A DNA stretch of 64,000 bases from Pedobacter hiemivivus (lineage in GTDB: Bacteria; Bacteroidota; Bacteroidia; Sphingobacteriales; Sphingobacteriaceae). Positions within the stretch are counted from its first letter, which is position 1. Each line of letters starts with the position of its first letter. The notes below the pieces were generated by a model, which saw nothing but the letters and a program-made list of their open reading frames with translations, was not told where the DNA came from and searched no databases. Where the stretch lies: assembly GCF_004331685.1 (NCBI RefSeq), contig NZ_SJSM01000002.1, positions 1-64,000 on the forward strand, read 5' to 3'. Below are positions 34,204 through 42,123 of this stretch, one piece after another. A program made the position numbers and the translations under genes.

Positions 34204-35577
34204 ATGATGAGAAAAGAGAATTTGAATTATATATTTTCAATAGTGCTAGTACTACTCTTTCAATCCTGTGGTAAGACCTGGTTGGAAGCCAAACCAGACA
34301 AATCATTAGTCGTTCCAAATAGTATAAAAGATTTTCAGGCTTTACTTGATAATACCTCTCAAGTTTTTAATATCAATCAAGCGAGTGGTTTAAGCGAAAT
34401 AGGCGCGGGTGATTTCTATATTTCTTTTTTGGGGTGGCAGTCTCTTTTTAATGTACAGGAAAAATCAGCTTATATCTGGGCTCCAACAGCAGGATTTTAT
34501 AATGGAGAACAAAGCTTAGACTGGTCATCTGCTTATCAACGGGTTTTAAATACGAATGTAATTCTAGAAGGAATTGAAAAAGTAAGGCCAGGAATGACTG
34601 AGCAGCAGGATTGGAACAATGTAAAGGGAGGAGCACTGTTTTTTCGTGCTTTTGATTTCTTTAATTTGGCTCAGGAATACTGTGTAGTATATAATTCTAG
34701 TACTGCAAATGCGGATCTAGGGTTGCCTTTAAGGCTGGAGTATGATGTAAATATAAAAGTGAAACGGAGCAATCTTCAACAAACTTATGATCGGATCATT
34801 GCTGATTTAAAAGAAGCGGCTAATCTGCTAGGAATTAGGCCTCAGTACAAAACTCGGCCCTCTAAAGAAGCTGCGTACGCTTTACTCGCAAGGACTTATC
34901 TGGCTATGGAAAACTATGAACAAGCCGGAGTATACGCTGATCTGGCTTTGCAGATTCAATCTGATTTGATGGATTACACAAAGTTGAATAGTGCTGCATT
35001 ATTTCCAATTGCAAGATTTAACGCTGAAGTGATTTTCCACAGCACATTTACGTATGGGATATTTAATACCACAAGGCTAACTGTGGTACCAGAATTATAC
35101 AATGACTATGCTATTGGGGATTGTCGTAGGTCTGTCTTTTTCACTACGAATGCGAATGGGATGACTTTTAAAGGGAGTTACAATGGGGATAAACTACTTT
35201 TCGGAGGTTTGGCTACTGATGAAATGTATCTAATCCGTTCGGAGTGTAATGCAAGAAACGGAAAACCCGGCTTAGCATTAGAGGACTTGAATCATTTACG
35301 GAGAAGCCGATGGAACGGTATTTATCTGGATTTGATCAGTACAAACCCTAATACAGTATTGGAGTATATCCTAAAAGAACGGAGAAAAGAGTTGGTGTTC
35401 CGAGGAATTCGTTGGTCCGATTTACGAAGACTAAACCGAGATCCCAGATTTGCGGTTACTTTAACCAGAGTATTGAATGGGATTTCTTATAATCTACAGC
35501 CAAATGATAAAAGATATGTTTTTCCGATTGATGAAGAAGAGATCCAGTTGGGCGGGATACAGCAAAACGAACGTTAA
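34204..35577 (+). CDS. SusD/RagB-type surface lipoprotein
   Basis: The 457-residue protein has a lipobox (VLLFQSC, Cys about 22) and the helical SusD fold. Marks include ALFFRAFDFFNLAQEYCVVY, a TPR-like region RPSKEAAYALLARTYLAME, EMYLIRSECNARNG and the C-terminal RKELVFRGIRWSDLRRLNRD. It caps the SusC barrel and binds the nutrient. It follows susC by nine bases and is the last gene before a strong terminator. Confidence 0.94.
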   Translation: MMRKENLNYIFSIVLVLLFQSCGKTWLEAKPDKSLVVPNSIKDFQALLDNTSQVFNINQASGLSEIGAGDFYISFLGWQSLFNVQEKSAYIWAPTAGFYNGEQSLDWSSAYQRVLNTNVILEGIEKVRPGMTEQQDWNNVKGGALFFRAFDFFNLAQEYCVVYNSSTANADLGLPLRLEYDVNIKVKRSNLQQTYDRIIADLKEAANLLGIRPQYKTRPSKEAAYALLARTYLAMENYEQAGVYADLALQIQSDLMDYTKLNSAALFPIARFNAEVIFHSTFTYGIFNTTRLTVVPELYNDYAIGDCRRSVFFTTNANGMTFKGSYNGDKLLFGGLATDEMYLIRSECNARNGKPGLALEDLNHLRRSRWNGIYLDLISTNPNTVLEYILKERRKELVFRGIRWSDLRRLNRDPRFAVTLTRVLNGISYNLQPNDKRYVFPIDEEEIQLGGIQQNER

Positions 35578-35625
35578 AAATATTAAAGGAGATTGAACAA
35601 TCAATCTCCTTTAATATTTTTACTC
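35576..35625. terminator. Strong bidirectional terminator
   Basis: A perfect 21-base stem (35576-35596 with 35601-35621) with loop ACAA ends the susD transcript. Its A-rich left edge and T-rich right edge would also stop the convergent DUF6520 transcript, whose stop codon lies at the right arm. Confidence 0.9.
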
Positions 35626-35928
35626 AAAATGACCATTGATGACTGAACCACTTTGAAAGGTTACTCCTGTCGAAGGCAGAGATTGTCCATCAGTAGCGGG
35701 AGGTGTATTGGTGCCAATATCCCATTGTGAAGAACAAAGGTTACCTCCTGGTTCACACCTGTCACCTGAATAATAAGCATAACCGCTAGGACTGTTAGGT
35801 GCTCCATAAGGATTGTTTATCTGATAGTAGTAATAAACGGAACGTTTTTTTATTGTGGTGAATGCGCTGAATCCAAATGCGAGTCCAGCTATAAGAACAC
35901 CAAATGCTGCTTTTTTAATCTTGTTCAT
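35620..35928 (-). CDS. DUF6520-like small exported protein
   Basis: The 102-residue protein has a signal peptide (MNKIKKAAFGVLIAGLAFGF, cleaved after about SAFTT). The mature part is tyrosine-, serine- and glycine-rich, with Cys residues in RCEPGGNLCSSQW. Short exported proteins of this shape sit beside MauE/DoxX-like genes in many Bacteroidetes and are grouped as DUF6520. It is encoded 79 bases downstream of the MauE-like gene on the same strand. Its function is unknown; a disulfide between the two cysteines is possible. Confidence 0.6.
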   Translation of the reverse strand: MNKIKKAAFGVLIAGLAFGFSAFTTIKKRSVYYYYQINNPYGAPNSPSGYAYYSGDRCEPGGNLCSSQWDIGTNTPPATDGQSLPSTGVTFQSGSVINGHFE

Positions 35929-36007
35929 CTTTTTTTGTTTTAGTAAGTCCCCAAAGTATTTATTTTAACAGGCTACCTTATTTACCTGAATCACGCGCGT
36001 AAATTCT

Positions 36008-36463
36008 TTATTTCTTTTTTCTGCTTATGGTTAAACCAATAATTGCCAGTGCAACAAACCCTAGATTGAACCAAATATGTTGCTGCCAGGTCATGGTGCT
36101 GATTACTCCTCCGCAATGACAAGGCAATTTGCTCCCTGATAAAACCATATAAGACAGGTAAGCTGTAAATGCCGTCATCAATAAAAGGGAAGCATATAAT
36201 CCTACTTTTCTTACCAAGGGAAAGATCAGGACGATGCTGATGATAATTTCTATGATTGGAACCGCATAGGCCACAATCATATTATAGCTACCAATTAAAG
36301 GTGACTTTGCCAGTGTGGATGCAAAGGCTTTTACCGTTAGTATTTTACTTGCTGCAGTATACATGAAAAGTATAATGAACAAATAAACCGTAATGTCTAC
36401 GATGATTTCTCTGGTTTTAGCAGATATGTGCAAGCCAGGTTGTTTGTTTAATGTAATTTGCAT
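36008..36463 (-). CDS. MauE/DoxX-like redox-associated membrane protein
   Basis: The start at ATG 36463 (MQITLNKQPG) is preferred; the frame extends to ATG 36493. About 151 residues contain four hydrophobic helices. The motif SGSKLPCHCGGV between helices three and four is a CxC pair typical of MauE-like proteins linked to disulfide chemistry. It probably acts in the inner membrane on the small exported protein encoded next to it. That link comes from gene order only. Confidence 0.75.
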   Translation of the reverse strand: MQITLNKQPGLHISAKTREIIVDITVYLFIILFMYTAASKILTVKAFASTLAKSPLIGSYNMIVAYAVPIIEIIISIVLIFPLVRKVGLYASLLLMTAFTAYLSYMVLSGSKLPCHCGGVISTMTWQQHIWFNLGFVALAIIGLTISRKKK

Positions 36464-36565
36464 ATCGATTATTGTTATTGGTTGATAATCCAAAGGTGCA
36501 GCACATTTTTTTTATAAAAAATGGAGATTTTTGCCAAAAAAAAATCGAGAATTGATGGCAAAAAT

Positions 36566-37522
36566 CTACCCCTGCATTTCCAGCATGGCCATATTTTTGT
36601 ATGGCCTTTTAATGAACTTTGGAGAGCTATCCACGTGTTTTTTAAAGGCCTTACTAAAATAATGTGGTTCTTTGTAGCCACTTAATCTGGCTATTTCACC
36701 TATAGGTTTATTGGTTGTTGAAAGCAATTCTAACGCCAAATCAATTCGCAATTTGATAACCTGCTCGCGAAGCGGGATTCCGAAAGCTATTTTTGCCAGT
36801 CGCGCAAGGCTTCTTTCCGATACCATAAATCGGTCTGCAAGTTCAGGAGCACTGCTTGCTTTTTCAGATGTAAAGTTCTCCTGTATAAAGTTGGCAATGG
36901 CAGCAGCCTTATGCTGGTGGTATTGACTGGTGGTATTTCGACCGATAAGTTTGTTGTAATATTTGGTCACACAATTATCGATGAAAACATAAGTGTTGGT
37001 GTCCATGTTTACTTGGTTAGCTTTCAGGTCTGTAGTTTTTAGTAAATTAAATAGACTTTTAGCGATACCGAAGGAAGGAAGGGTGATGTTTTGCCTTTGC
37101 GAATTACTGAAGAATGTTATCAAAGATTTTAATTCTGGTAGCTTTTCACTTTTATAGACTAACCATTCCGGACTAAAGGTGATCAATAACATTTGATGAA
37201 CTCCCGCAGGGAGTGTTTCTTTGTATTTTCCTTCAGATCGATAACATAAATAACAGGAGTTTTGTCTCAGATTAACGTACATGAAAAATGCAGGTTTATT
37301 AACCGAAAAATCAATTTTGAACTCTTGTGTAAGCGTATACTCGAACAATTCGACATAGGCCAGGTAATGACTAAGAGATTGAATAATAATATCTCCCTCG
37401 TTAATTTTGATTTTTTCAGCTTTTGCCATTCGTAAAGGCATAGCACTAAGTTGAGTAAGTGCATCAGGCGTTAGAGCTACCGATCTACCACCTGCTAAAT
37501 GAAGTTTGATGTGTGATTGCAT
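36566..37522 (-). CDS. AraC-family transcriptional regulator
   Basis: The 318-residue protein has a C-terminal AraC helix-turn-helix pair (about 215-310): MVSERSLARLAKIAFGIPL, then EIARLSGYKEPHYFSKAFKKH. The N-terminal 200 residues are a ligand or dimer domain with no recognised family. It lies upstream of the MauE-like and DUF6520 genes on the same strand and may regulate them. Confidence 0.88.
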   Translation of the reverse strand: MQSHIKLHLAGGRSVALTPDALTQLSAMPLRMAKAEKIKINEGDIIIQSLSHYLAYVELFEYTLTQEFKIDFSVNKPAFFMYVNLRQNSCYLCYRSEGKYKETLPAGVHQMLLITFSPEWLVYKSEKLPELKSLITFFSNSQRQNITLPSFGIAKSLFNLLKTTDLKANQVNMDTNTYVFIDNCVTKYYNKLIGRNTTSQYHQHKAAAIANFIQENFTSEKASSAPELADRFMVSERSLARLAKIAFGIPLREQVIKLRIDLALELLSTTNKPIGEIARLSGYKEPHYFSKAFKKHVDSSPKFIKRPYKNMAMLEMQG

Positions 37523-37640
37523 TGTCTACCCTTTTAGAAACTAGGTAAAGATGTCCTATAAAGTAAAGGAAAGTCCGACAAAGCAACGATAATTACTATT
37601 TTTTACACTATTTACACTATGTAAAAGATTCTATAAAAGT

Positions 37641-37670
37641 TTTGTTAGCTTTTTAATAAAGTTATATTTG
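37641..37670 (+). promoter_or_regulatory. Promoter of acs
   Basis: TTTG at 37641-37644, an 18-base spacer, then TATATTTG at 37663-37670 match the Bacteroidetes -33/-7 consensus exactly. The site is 27 bases before the acs start codon. Confidence 0.7.
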
Positions 37671-37697
37671 AACTTTAGTACCGAAACCAATTAAACC

Positions 37698-39596
37698 ATG
37701 CAAATTAAATCATTTGAAGAGTATCAAAAAACATATCAGTATAGTGTAGATTACCCAGAACAGTTTTGGGAAGGGATTGCCAATAATTTTCAGTGGAAAA
37801 AAAAATGGAATAAAGTCTTGTCCTGGAATTTTTCTGAACCTAATATTAAATGGTTTGAAGGTGCGAAGCTAAATATCACTGAGAATTGTTTGGACCGACA
37901 TTTAGCAGAAAATGGAGATAAACCGGCCATTATCTGGGAGCCAAACGATCCACAAAAAGAGAGCGTCACCTTAAGTTATAAGATCTTACATGAACAAGTT
38001 TGTCGTTTTGGTAATGTTTTAAAAAAGAACGGCGTAAAAAAGGGCGATAGAGTATGTATCTATATGCCAATGGTTCCTGAACTCGCAGTTGCAGTATTGG
38101 CTTGTGCACGTATCGGTGCTGTCCACTCTGTAGTATTTGGCGGTTTTTCTGCCAAATCTATTGCTGATCGTATTAACGATGCCGAATGTAAAGTGGTGAT
38201 TACCGCTGATGGCGCGTTTAGAGGAAGCAAACAAATTCAATTAAAAGAGGTGATTGATGATGCCCTGATTGGCTGTCCAACAGTAGAAAGGGTAATCGTT
38301 TTAACCCACACCCGTATGGCTGTATCGATGCTGAAAGGCAGAGATGTTTGGTGGGAAGATGAAATTAAATTGGTTGATACCAATTGCCCGGCTGAAGAAA
38401 TGGATGCAGAAGATCTGTTGTTTATTCTATATACATCGGGCTCAACAGGAAAACCTAAAGGTGTAGTACATACCATTGGTGGTTATATGGTTTATGCCGG
38501 ATATACCTTCTCTAATGTATTCAATTACCAGCCAGATGAAGTATTCTTCTGTACGGCTGATATCGGTTGGATCACGGGACACTCTTATATCGTTTACGGT
38601 CCACTTTCGCAAGGTGCTACGACCTTGATGTTCGAAGGAATTCCAACTTATCCTGACGCGTCAAGAATGTGGCAGGTTGTAGAGAAACACAAAGTAAATA
38701 TTCTTTATACTGCACCTACGGCCATTCGCTCACTAATGAGCTTTGGAGAGGAACCGCTTAACGGCGTTGACTTAAGCTCGTTACGAGTTCTAGGATCAGT
38801 AGGTGAGCCTATTAACGAAGAAGCATGGCACTGGTTTGATGAGAACATTGGAAAAAGTAAATGCCCAATCGTAGATACCTGGTGGCAAACGGAAACTGGC
38901 GGGATTATGATCTCTCCAATTGCTTTCGTTACCCCTACAAAACCAAGTTTTGCTACTTTGCCACTGCCAGGAATACAACCAATTTTGGTTGATGAACAAG
39001 GTAATGAGATCGAAGGTAATGGTGTAAATGGTAACCTGTGTATTAAATTCCCATGGCCTGGAATGTTACGTACCACTTATGGTGATCATGAGCGTTGTAA
39101 ACTCACCTATTTCTCTACTTATAAAGATCTTTACTTTACTGGTGATGGCTGCTTAAGGGATGAGGACGGATATTACAGAATTACAGGTAGGGTAGATGAT
39201 GTGATCAATGTATCGGGACACAGAATTGGTACTGCAGAAGTTGAAAATGCAATTAATATGCATGCTGGTGTGGTTGAAAGTGCTGTAGTTGGTTATCCAC
39301 ATGATGTTAAAGGACAAGGGATTTATGCTTTTGTGATCAATCCTAATGTACACAACGATGAGGACCTGACTAAAAAAGATATCTTACAAACCGTAACCCG
39401 AGTTATTGGTGCAATTGCCAAACCGGATAAAATATTATTTGTATCAGGCTTGCCAAAAACTCGTTCTGGTAAAATTATGCGTCGTATTTTAAGGAAGATT
39501 GCCGAAGGTGATACCAGTAATCTAGGTGATGTAAGTACGCTGCTAGATCCGACGGTAGTAACTGAAATTGTTGAAAAAGCAGGGCAATTAAAATAA
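37698..39596 (+). CDS. acs: Acetyl-CoA synthetase
   Basis: The 632-residue enzyme makes acetyl-CoA from acetate, ATP and CoA. It shows the AMP-binding core ILYTSGSTGKPKGVVHT, the acetate-pocket motif DTWWQTETGG, YFTGDGCLRDEDGYYRITGRVDDVINVSGHR and the C-terminal TRSGKIMRR. In that last motif the lysine is the usual acetylation site. It starts at ATG 37698. It forms a single-gene unit with its own promoter and terminator. Confidence 0.96.
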   Translation: MQIKSFEEYQKTYQYSVDYPEQFWEGIANNFQWKKKWNKVLSWNFSEPNIKWFEGAKLNITENCLDRHLAENGDKPAIIWEPNDPQKESVTLSYKILHEQVCRFGNVLKKNGVKKGDRVCIYMPMVPELAVAVLACARIGAVHSVVFGGFSAKSIADRINDAECKVVITADGAFRGSKQIQLKEVIDDALIGCPTVERVIVLTHTRMAVSMLKGRDVWWEDEIKLVDTNCPAEEMDAEDLLFILYTSGSTGKPKGVVHTIGGYMVYAGYTFSNVFNYQPDEVFFCTADIGWITGHSYIVYGPLSQGATTLMFEGIPTYPDASRMWQVVEKHKVNILYTAPTAIRSLMSFGEEPLNGVDLSSLRVLGSVGEPINEEAWHWFDENIGKSKCPIVDTWWQTETGGIMISPIAFVTPTKPSFATLPLPGIQPILVDEQGNEIEGNGVNGNLCIKFPWPGMLRTTYGDHERCKLTYFSTYKDLYFTGDGCLRDEDGYYRITGRVDDVINVSGHRIGTAEVENAINMHAGVVESAVVGYPHDVKGQGIYAFVINPNVHNDEDLTKKDILQTVTRVIGAIAKPDKILFVSGLPKTRSGKIMRRILRKIAEGDTSNLGDVSTLLDPTVVTEIVEKAGQLK

Positions 39597-39604
39597 AATG
39601 AAGC

Positions 39605-39640
39605 AAAAGGGAAATGGCTAATCACTATTTCCCTTTTACT
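39605..39640. terminator. Terminator after acs
   Basis: AAAAGGGAAAT (39605-39615) pairs perfectly with ATTTCCCTTTT (39627-39637) around an 11-base loop. It lies between two convergent genes and overlaps the last codons of the minus-strand gene. Confidence 0.75.
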
Positions 39641-42036
39641 TCAAAAATATAATCTCCATACAGTACGTTTTTGCTGCTCAATCCCTGTACGATTACCTTG
39701 AACTTACCGGTAATATCGCTGGTGTAAAACGTAATTTCCCGCTCTTCCTTGTTTAGTAATAATCCATTACTCCAGTAGATGGTCGATGCAAATGCTGGTT
39801 CTAAAGGCTCGGCATAATCGTTCACGTAAAATTCTTTTTTTGAATAAACACCGTCCATAAGTACCATTCCAGGATTAACCGTGACGGTTTCACAGGCTTG
39901 ATATATTATTGATCCACCCCCGCTCATATGGTAACTTTTCCCAGCTACAGGAGGTCTGTTGTTTGGATCGCCTACATGGTTGAAACAGTTTAATATATTA
40001 TAACTGCACACATAATCGCCACAATTATTTGGACCTTTGGGGGAGTGAGCGTTGTTGCTGTTCCCAGAAGTGATTTGTACTTCTTTCAACCTTATCGCAG
40101 TTTCATTGCCCTTAAGGGATAACACATTGTTATTTTGAACTGATGATGGAACAGCCCTATACTCTGGCCCAAATAGGTTTAAATAGCTTTTGTTCAGCTT
40201 TGCATAAGGATCATTTACGGATAGCAAGTATCGGTTCTTATTTTGTTCTCCCAGGAATATATAAACCGGCTTTTCTTTTTCTACCGCAAGGTTAGATGCA
40301 TTAAATTCAAAATAGCCTCGGTTATCAGTATTGTAGAGTTTCATTCCCGAAGAACTTAAAATACCAATCTGAAGGGGTTCATTTACTGGTTGTTTTTTGC
40401 CCGTGATTTGAAGAGACAGCTTCGTATTGTCGTAGCTTTTTATAGTGTCTGATGGTTTTGTCTTCATGGCATCCTGCCAGGTATATCTGCGCCAACCTTT
40501 TACTAATAAAATATTGTCCATATACTTCGGGTCTTCGTAACCTCTCGTGGTATTATAAGGAGGTAAAGCAGTCAGTGAACTTGCTAAATAGGAATAACTT
40601 TCTATGTCGACGTTAAGCTTTGACGATATGCGCCTTTCTTGTACACAGGCAACAGATACGATTGCCAGACTATCCGAATCACCTAGCCGTAGTTTCAGTG
40701 TTACTTTTTTCCGTTGCTCATAAACCTTTTGGTCTGATGAAATTGTGAGTTTTGGTGTAGGATTGTAATGTGCAAAGAACATACGCTCGGCAAGAGGTCT
40801 GCCCAAGCTATCGGAAATGGTCAATGTGTTGAGACCCAGGGGGACTGTTTCCAGTGGGATGATTAAGGTCATTTGAGGATTTTGTGCATCTAGATGGTTG
40901 TAAATAAACGTCTCTTTAAAATTATGAACCCTAATAAACAGGTTTTCCTTTTGGGATGTTCTGAGCTTTGCAATGAGCGTGTCTCTTACTGCTGCTTCGG
41001 AAATGTAAATACCAATCCCCTTATCTAAAATAGGCGGCAGCAAGTAACTAGTATCCGTAAAACCTGAGTGTAAAAGCTTTATTCTGTAACTACTTCCCTT
41101 TTCTGGCTTTAATAAAAAGCTCCCAATCCCGTAACTATCCGTTTCAATAGTATCAATTACTGTATCATTCTTGTAAAGTTGGGCCTTTAGAGAAACAACT
41201 GCAAGTTGTTGATCTTTGACCTCGACACCAACACGGCCCAGAATCCCATTAATTAAGTTCCCACCTTCAGGATAAAAGCCAACTTTGGCCCTGCGTTTTG
41301 TAACAGGCAGACTAAGGTTTAAAAAGCTACTGTCACTACCGTATTTCAGTTTTACATAAACATTAGGATCGGGAATGTCTTCTTGTTCATCTAATTTTAA
41401 AATTACCTCGCCTGAAGAATTGGTTTTAGTTTTTTTAGAGAGATGACCATAGTGGTAACTGACCTCAACTGGCTGTGACAAAAATCGAGCATCCCTGGTG
41501 GTTGCGGATAGTAAAACCTGATTTGGTTTTACGCCCATAATCCCTTGCTCCAGTATTTTTAAGCCGGCATTAAAACTGGGATTGATATTCGTCTTTATCG
41601 TTATGGGTTGTATAAAGATAGCCTCTGGAACGCCATTTGAAACTCTGTTAGTACTCGCTAAAAGATGATAATCACCGGCTAACATGGAGTCGGGGAGTAC
41701 CATGCTTCCAAAAGATAGGCTCGTAGCCATTAGAAACTTTTGGTGTTTAACAACTAAACTGTCCGAATTTCTTATCAACGCAACAGACATGATGTTGTGT
41801 TTACTAATATTAGCTTCTCGTTCTGTTAAAAGGTAACCAGTAAACCATACTGTTTCATTGTTGGTATATATGTTCTTGTCAAAGTGAACAAAGAGGCGGG
41901 GGGAGGGATTGGCTAATTTATACAGGTAAAGCTGTTTGGCCAGCGGGTCGACCAATAACGGCTGTTCTTGCTGCGCAAAAGCAACATGACCGGAAAATAT
42001 TAAGAGCCCTAAAATGAGGTTTAACCAGTAGCGCAT
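39625..42036 (-). CDS. Large exported MG2/alpha-2-macroglobulin-like surface protein
   Basis: The 803-residue protein has a signal peptide ending VAFAQ. Repeated beta-sandwich segments follow, the first being RLFVHFDKNIYTNNETVWFTGYL, which resembles MG2 domains of macroglobulin-type proteins. Bacteroidetes carry many such proteins next to TonB receptors, with uncertain roles. A region near residues 660-720 has four cysteines (NCGDYVCSYNILNC and a later YQAC) with a Gly-rich SGGGS that looks like an added domain. It is the only gene of its unit, bounded by terminators. Confidence 0.7.
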   Translation of the reverse strand: MRYWLNLILGLLIFSGHVAFAQQEQPLLVDPLAKQLYLYKLANPSPRLFVHFDKNIYTNNETVWFTGYLLTEREANISKHNIMSVALIRNSDSLVVKHQKFLMATSLSFGSMVLPDSMLAGDYHLLASTNRVSNGVPEAIFIQPITIKTNINPSFNAGLKILEQGIMGVKPNQVLLSATTRDARFLSQPVEVSYHYGHLSKKTKTNSSGEVILKLDEQEDIPDPNVYVKLKYGSDSSFLNLSLPVTKRRAKVGFYPEGGNLINGILGRVGVEVKDQQLAVVSLKAQLYKNDTVIDTIETDSYGIGSFLLKPEKGSSYRIKLLHSGFTDTSYLLPPILDKGIGIYISEAAVRDTLIAKLRTSQKENLFIRVHNFKETFIYNHLDAQNPQMTLIIPLETVPLGLNTLTISDSLGRPLAERMFFAHYNPTPKLTISSDQKVYEQRKKVTLKLRLGDSDSLAIVSVACVQERRISSKLNVDIESYSYLASSLTALPPYNTTRGYEDPKYMDNILLVKGWRRYTWQDAMKTKPSDTIKSYDNTKLSLQITGKKQPVNEPLQIGILSSSGMKLYNTDNRGYFEFNASNLAVEKEKPVYIFLGEQNKNRYLLSVNDPYAKLNKSYLNLFGPEYRAVPSSVQNNNVLSLKGNETAIRLKEVQITSGNSNNAHSPKGPNNCGDYVCSYNILNCFNHVGDPNNRPPVAGKSYHMSGGGSIIYQACETVTVNPGMVLMDGVYSKKEFYVNDYAEPLEPAFASTIYWSNGLLLNKEEREITFYTSDITGKFKVIVQGLSSKNVLYGDYIFEVKGK

Positions 42037-42068
42037 TGACTAAAGTTAGGATAAGGAATCCGATTGTA

Positions 42069-42115
42069 CAAAAGAAGCCGTATTAAATTGCTTTAATACG
42101 GCTTCTTTTGTTTTT
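42069..42115. terminator. Strong terminator between the M16 and MG2-like genes
   Basis: A perfect 19-base stem (42069-42087 with 42092-42110) with loop TTGC lies just after the stop of the minus-strand M16 gene. T-runs exist on both sides, strongest on the plus strand. Confidence 0.8.
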
Positions 42116-42123
42116 ATTTAGGA

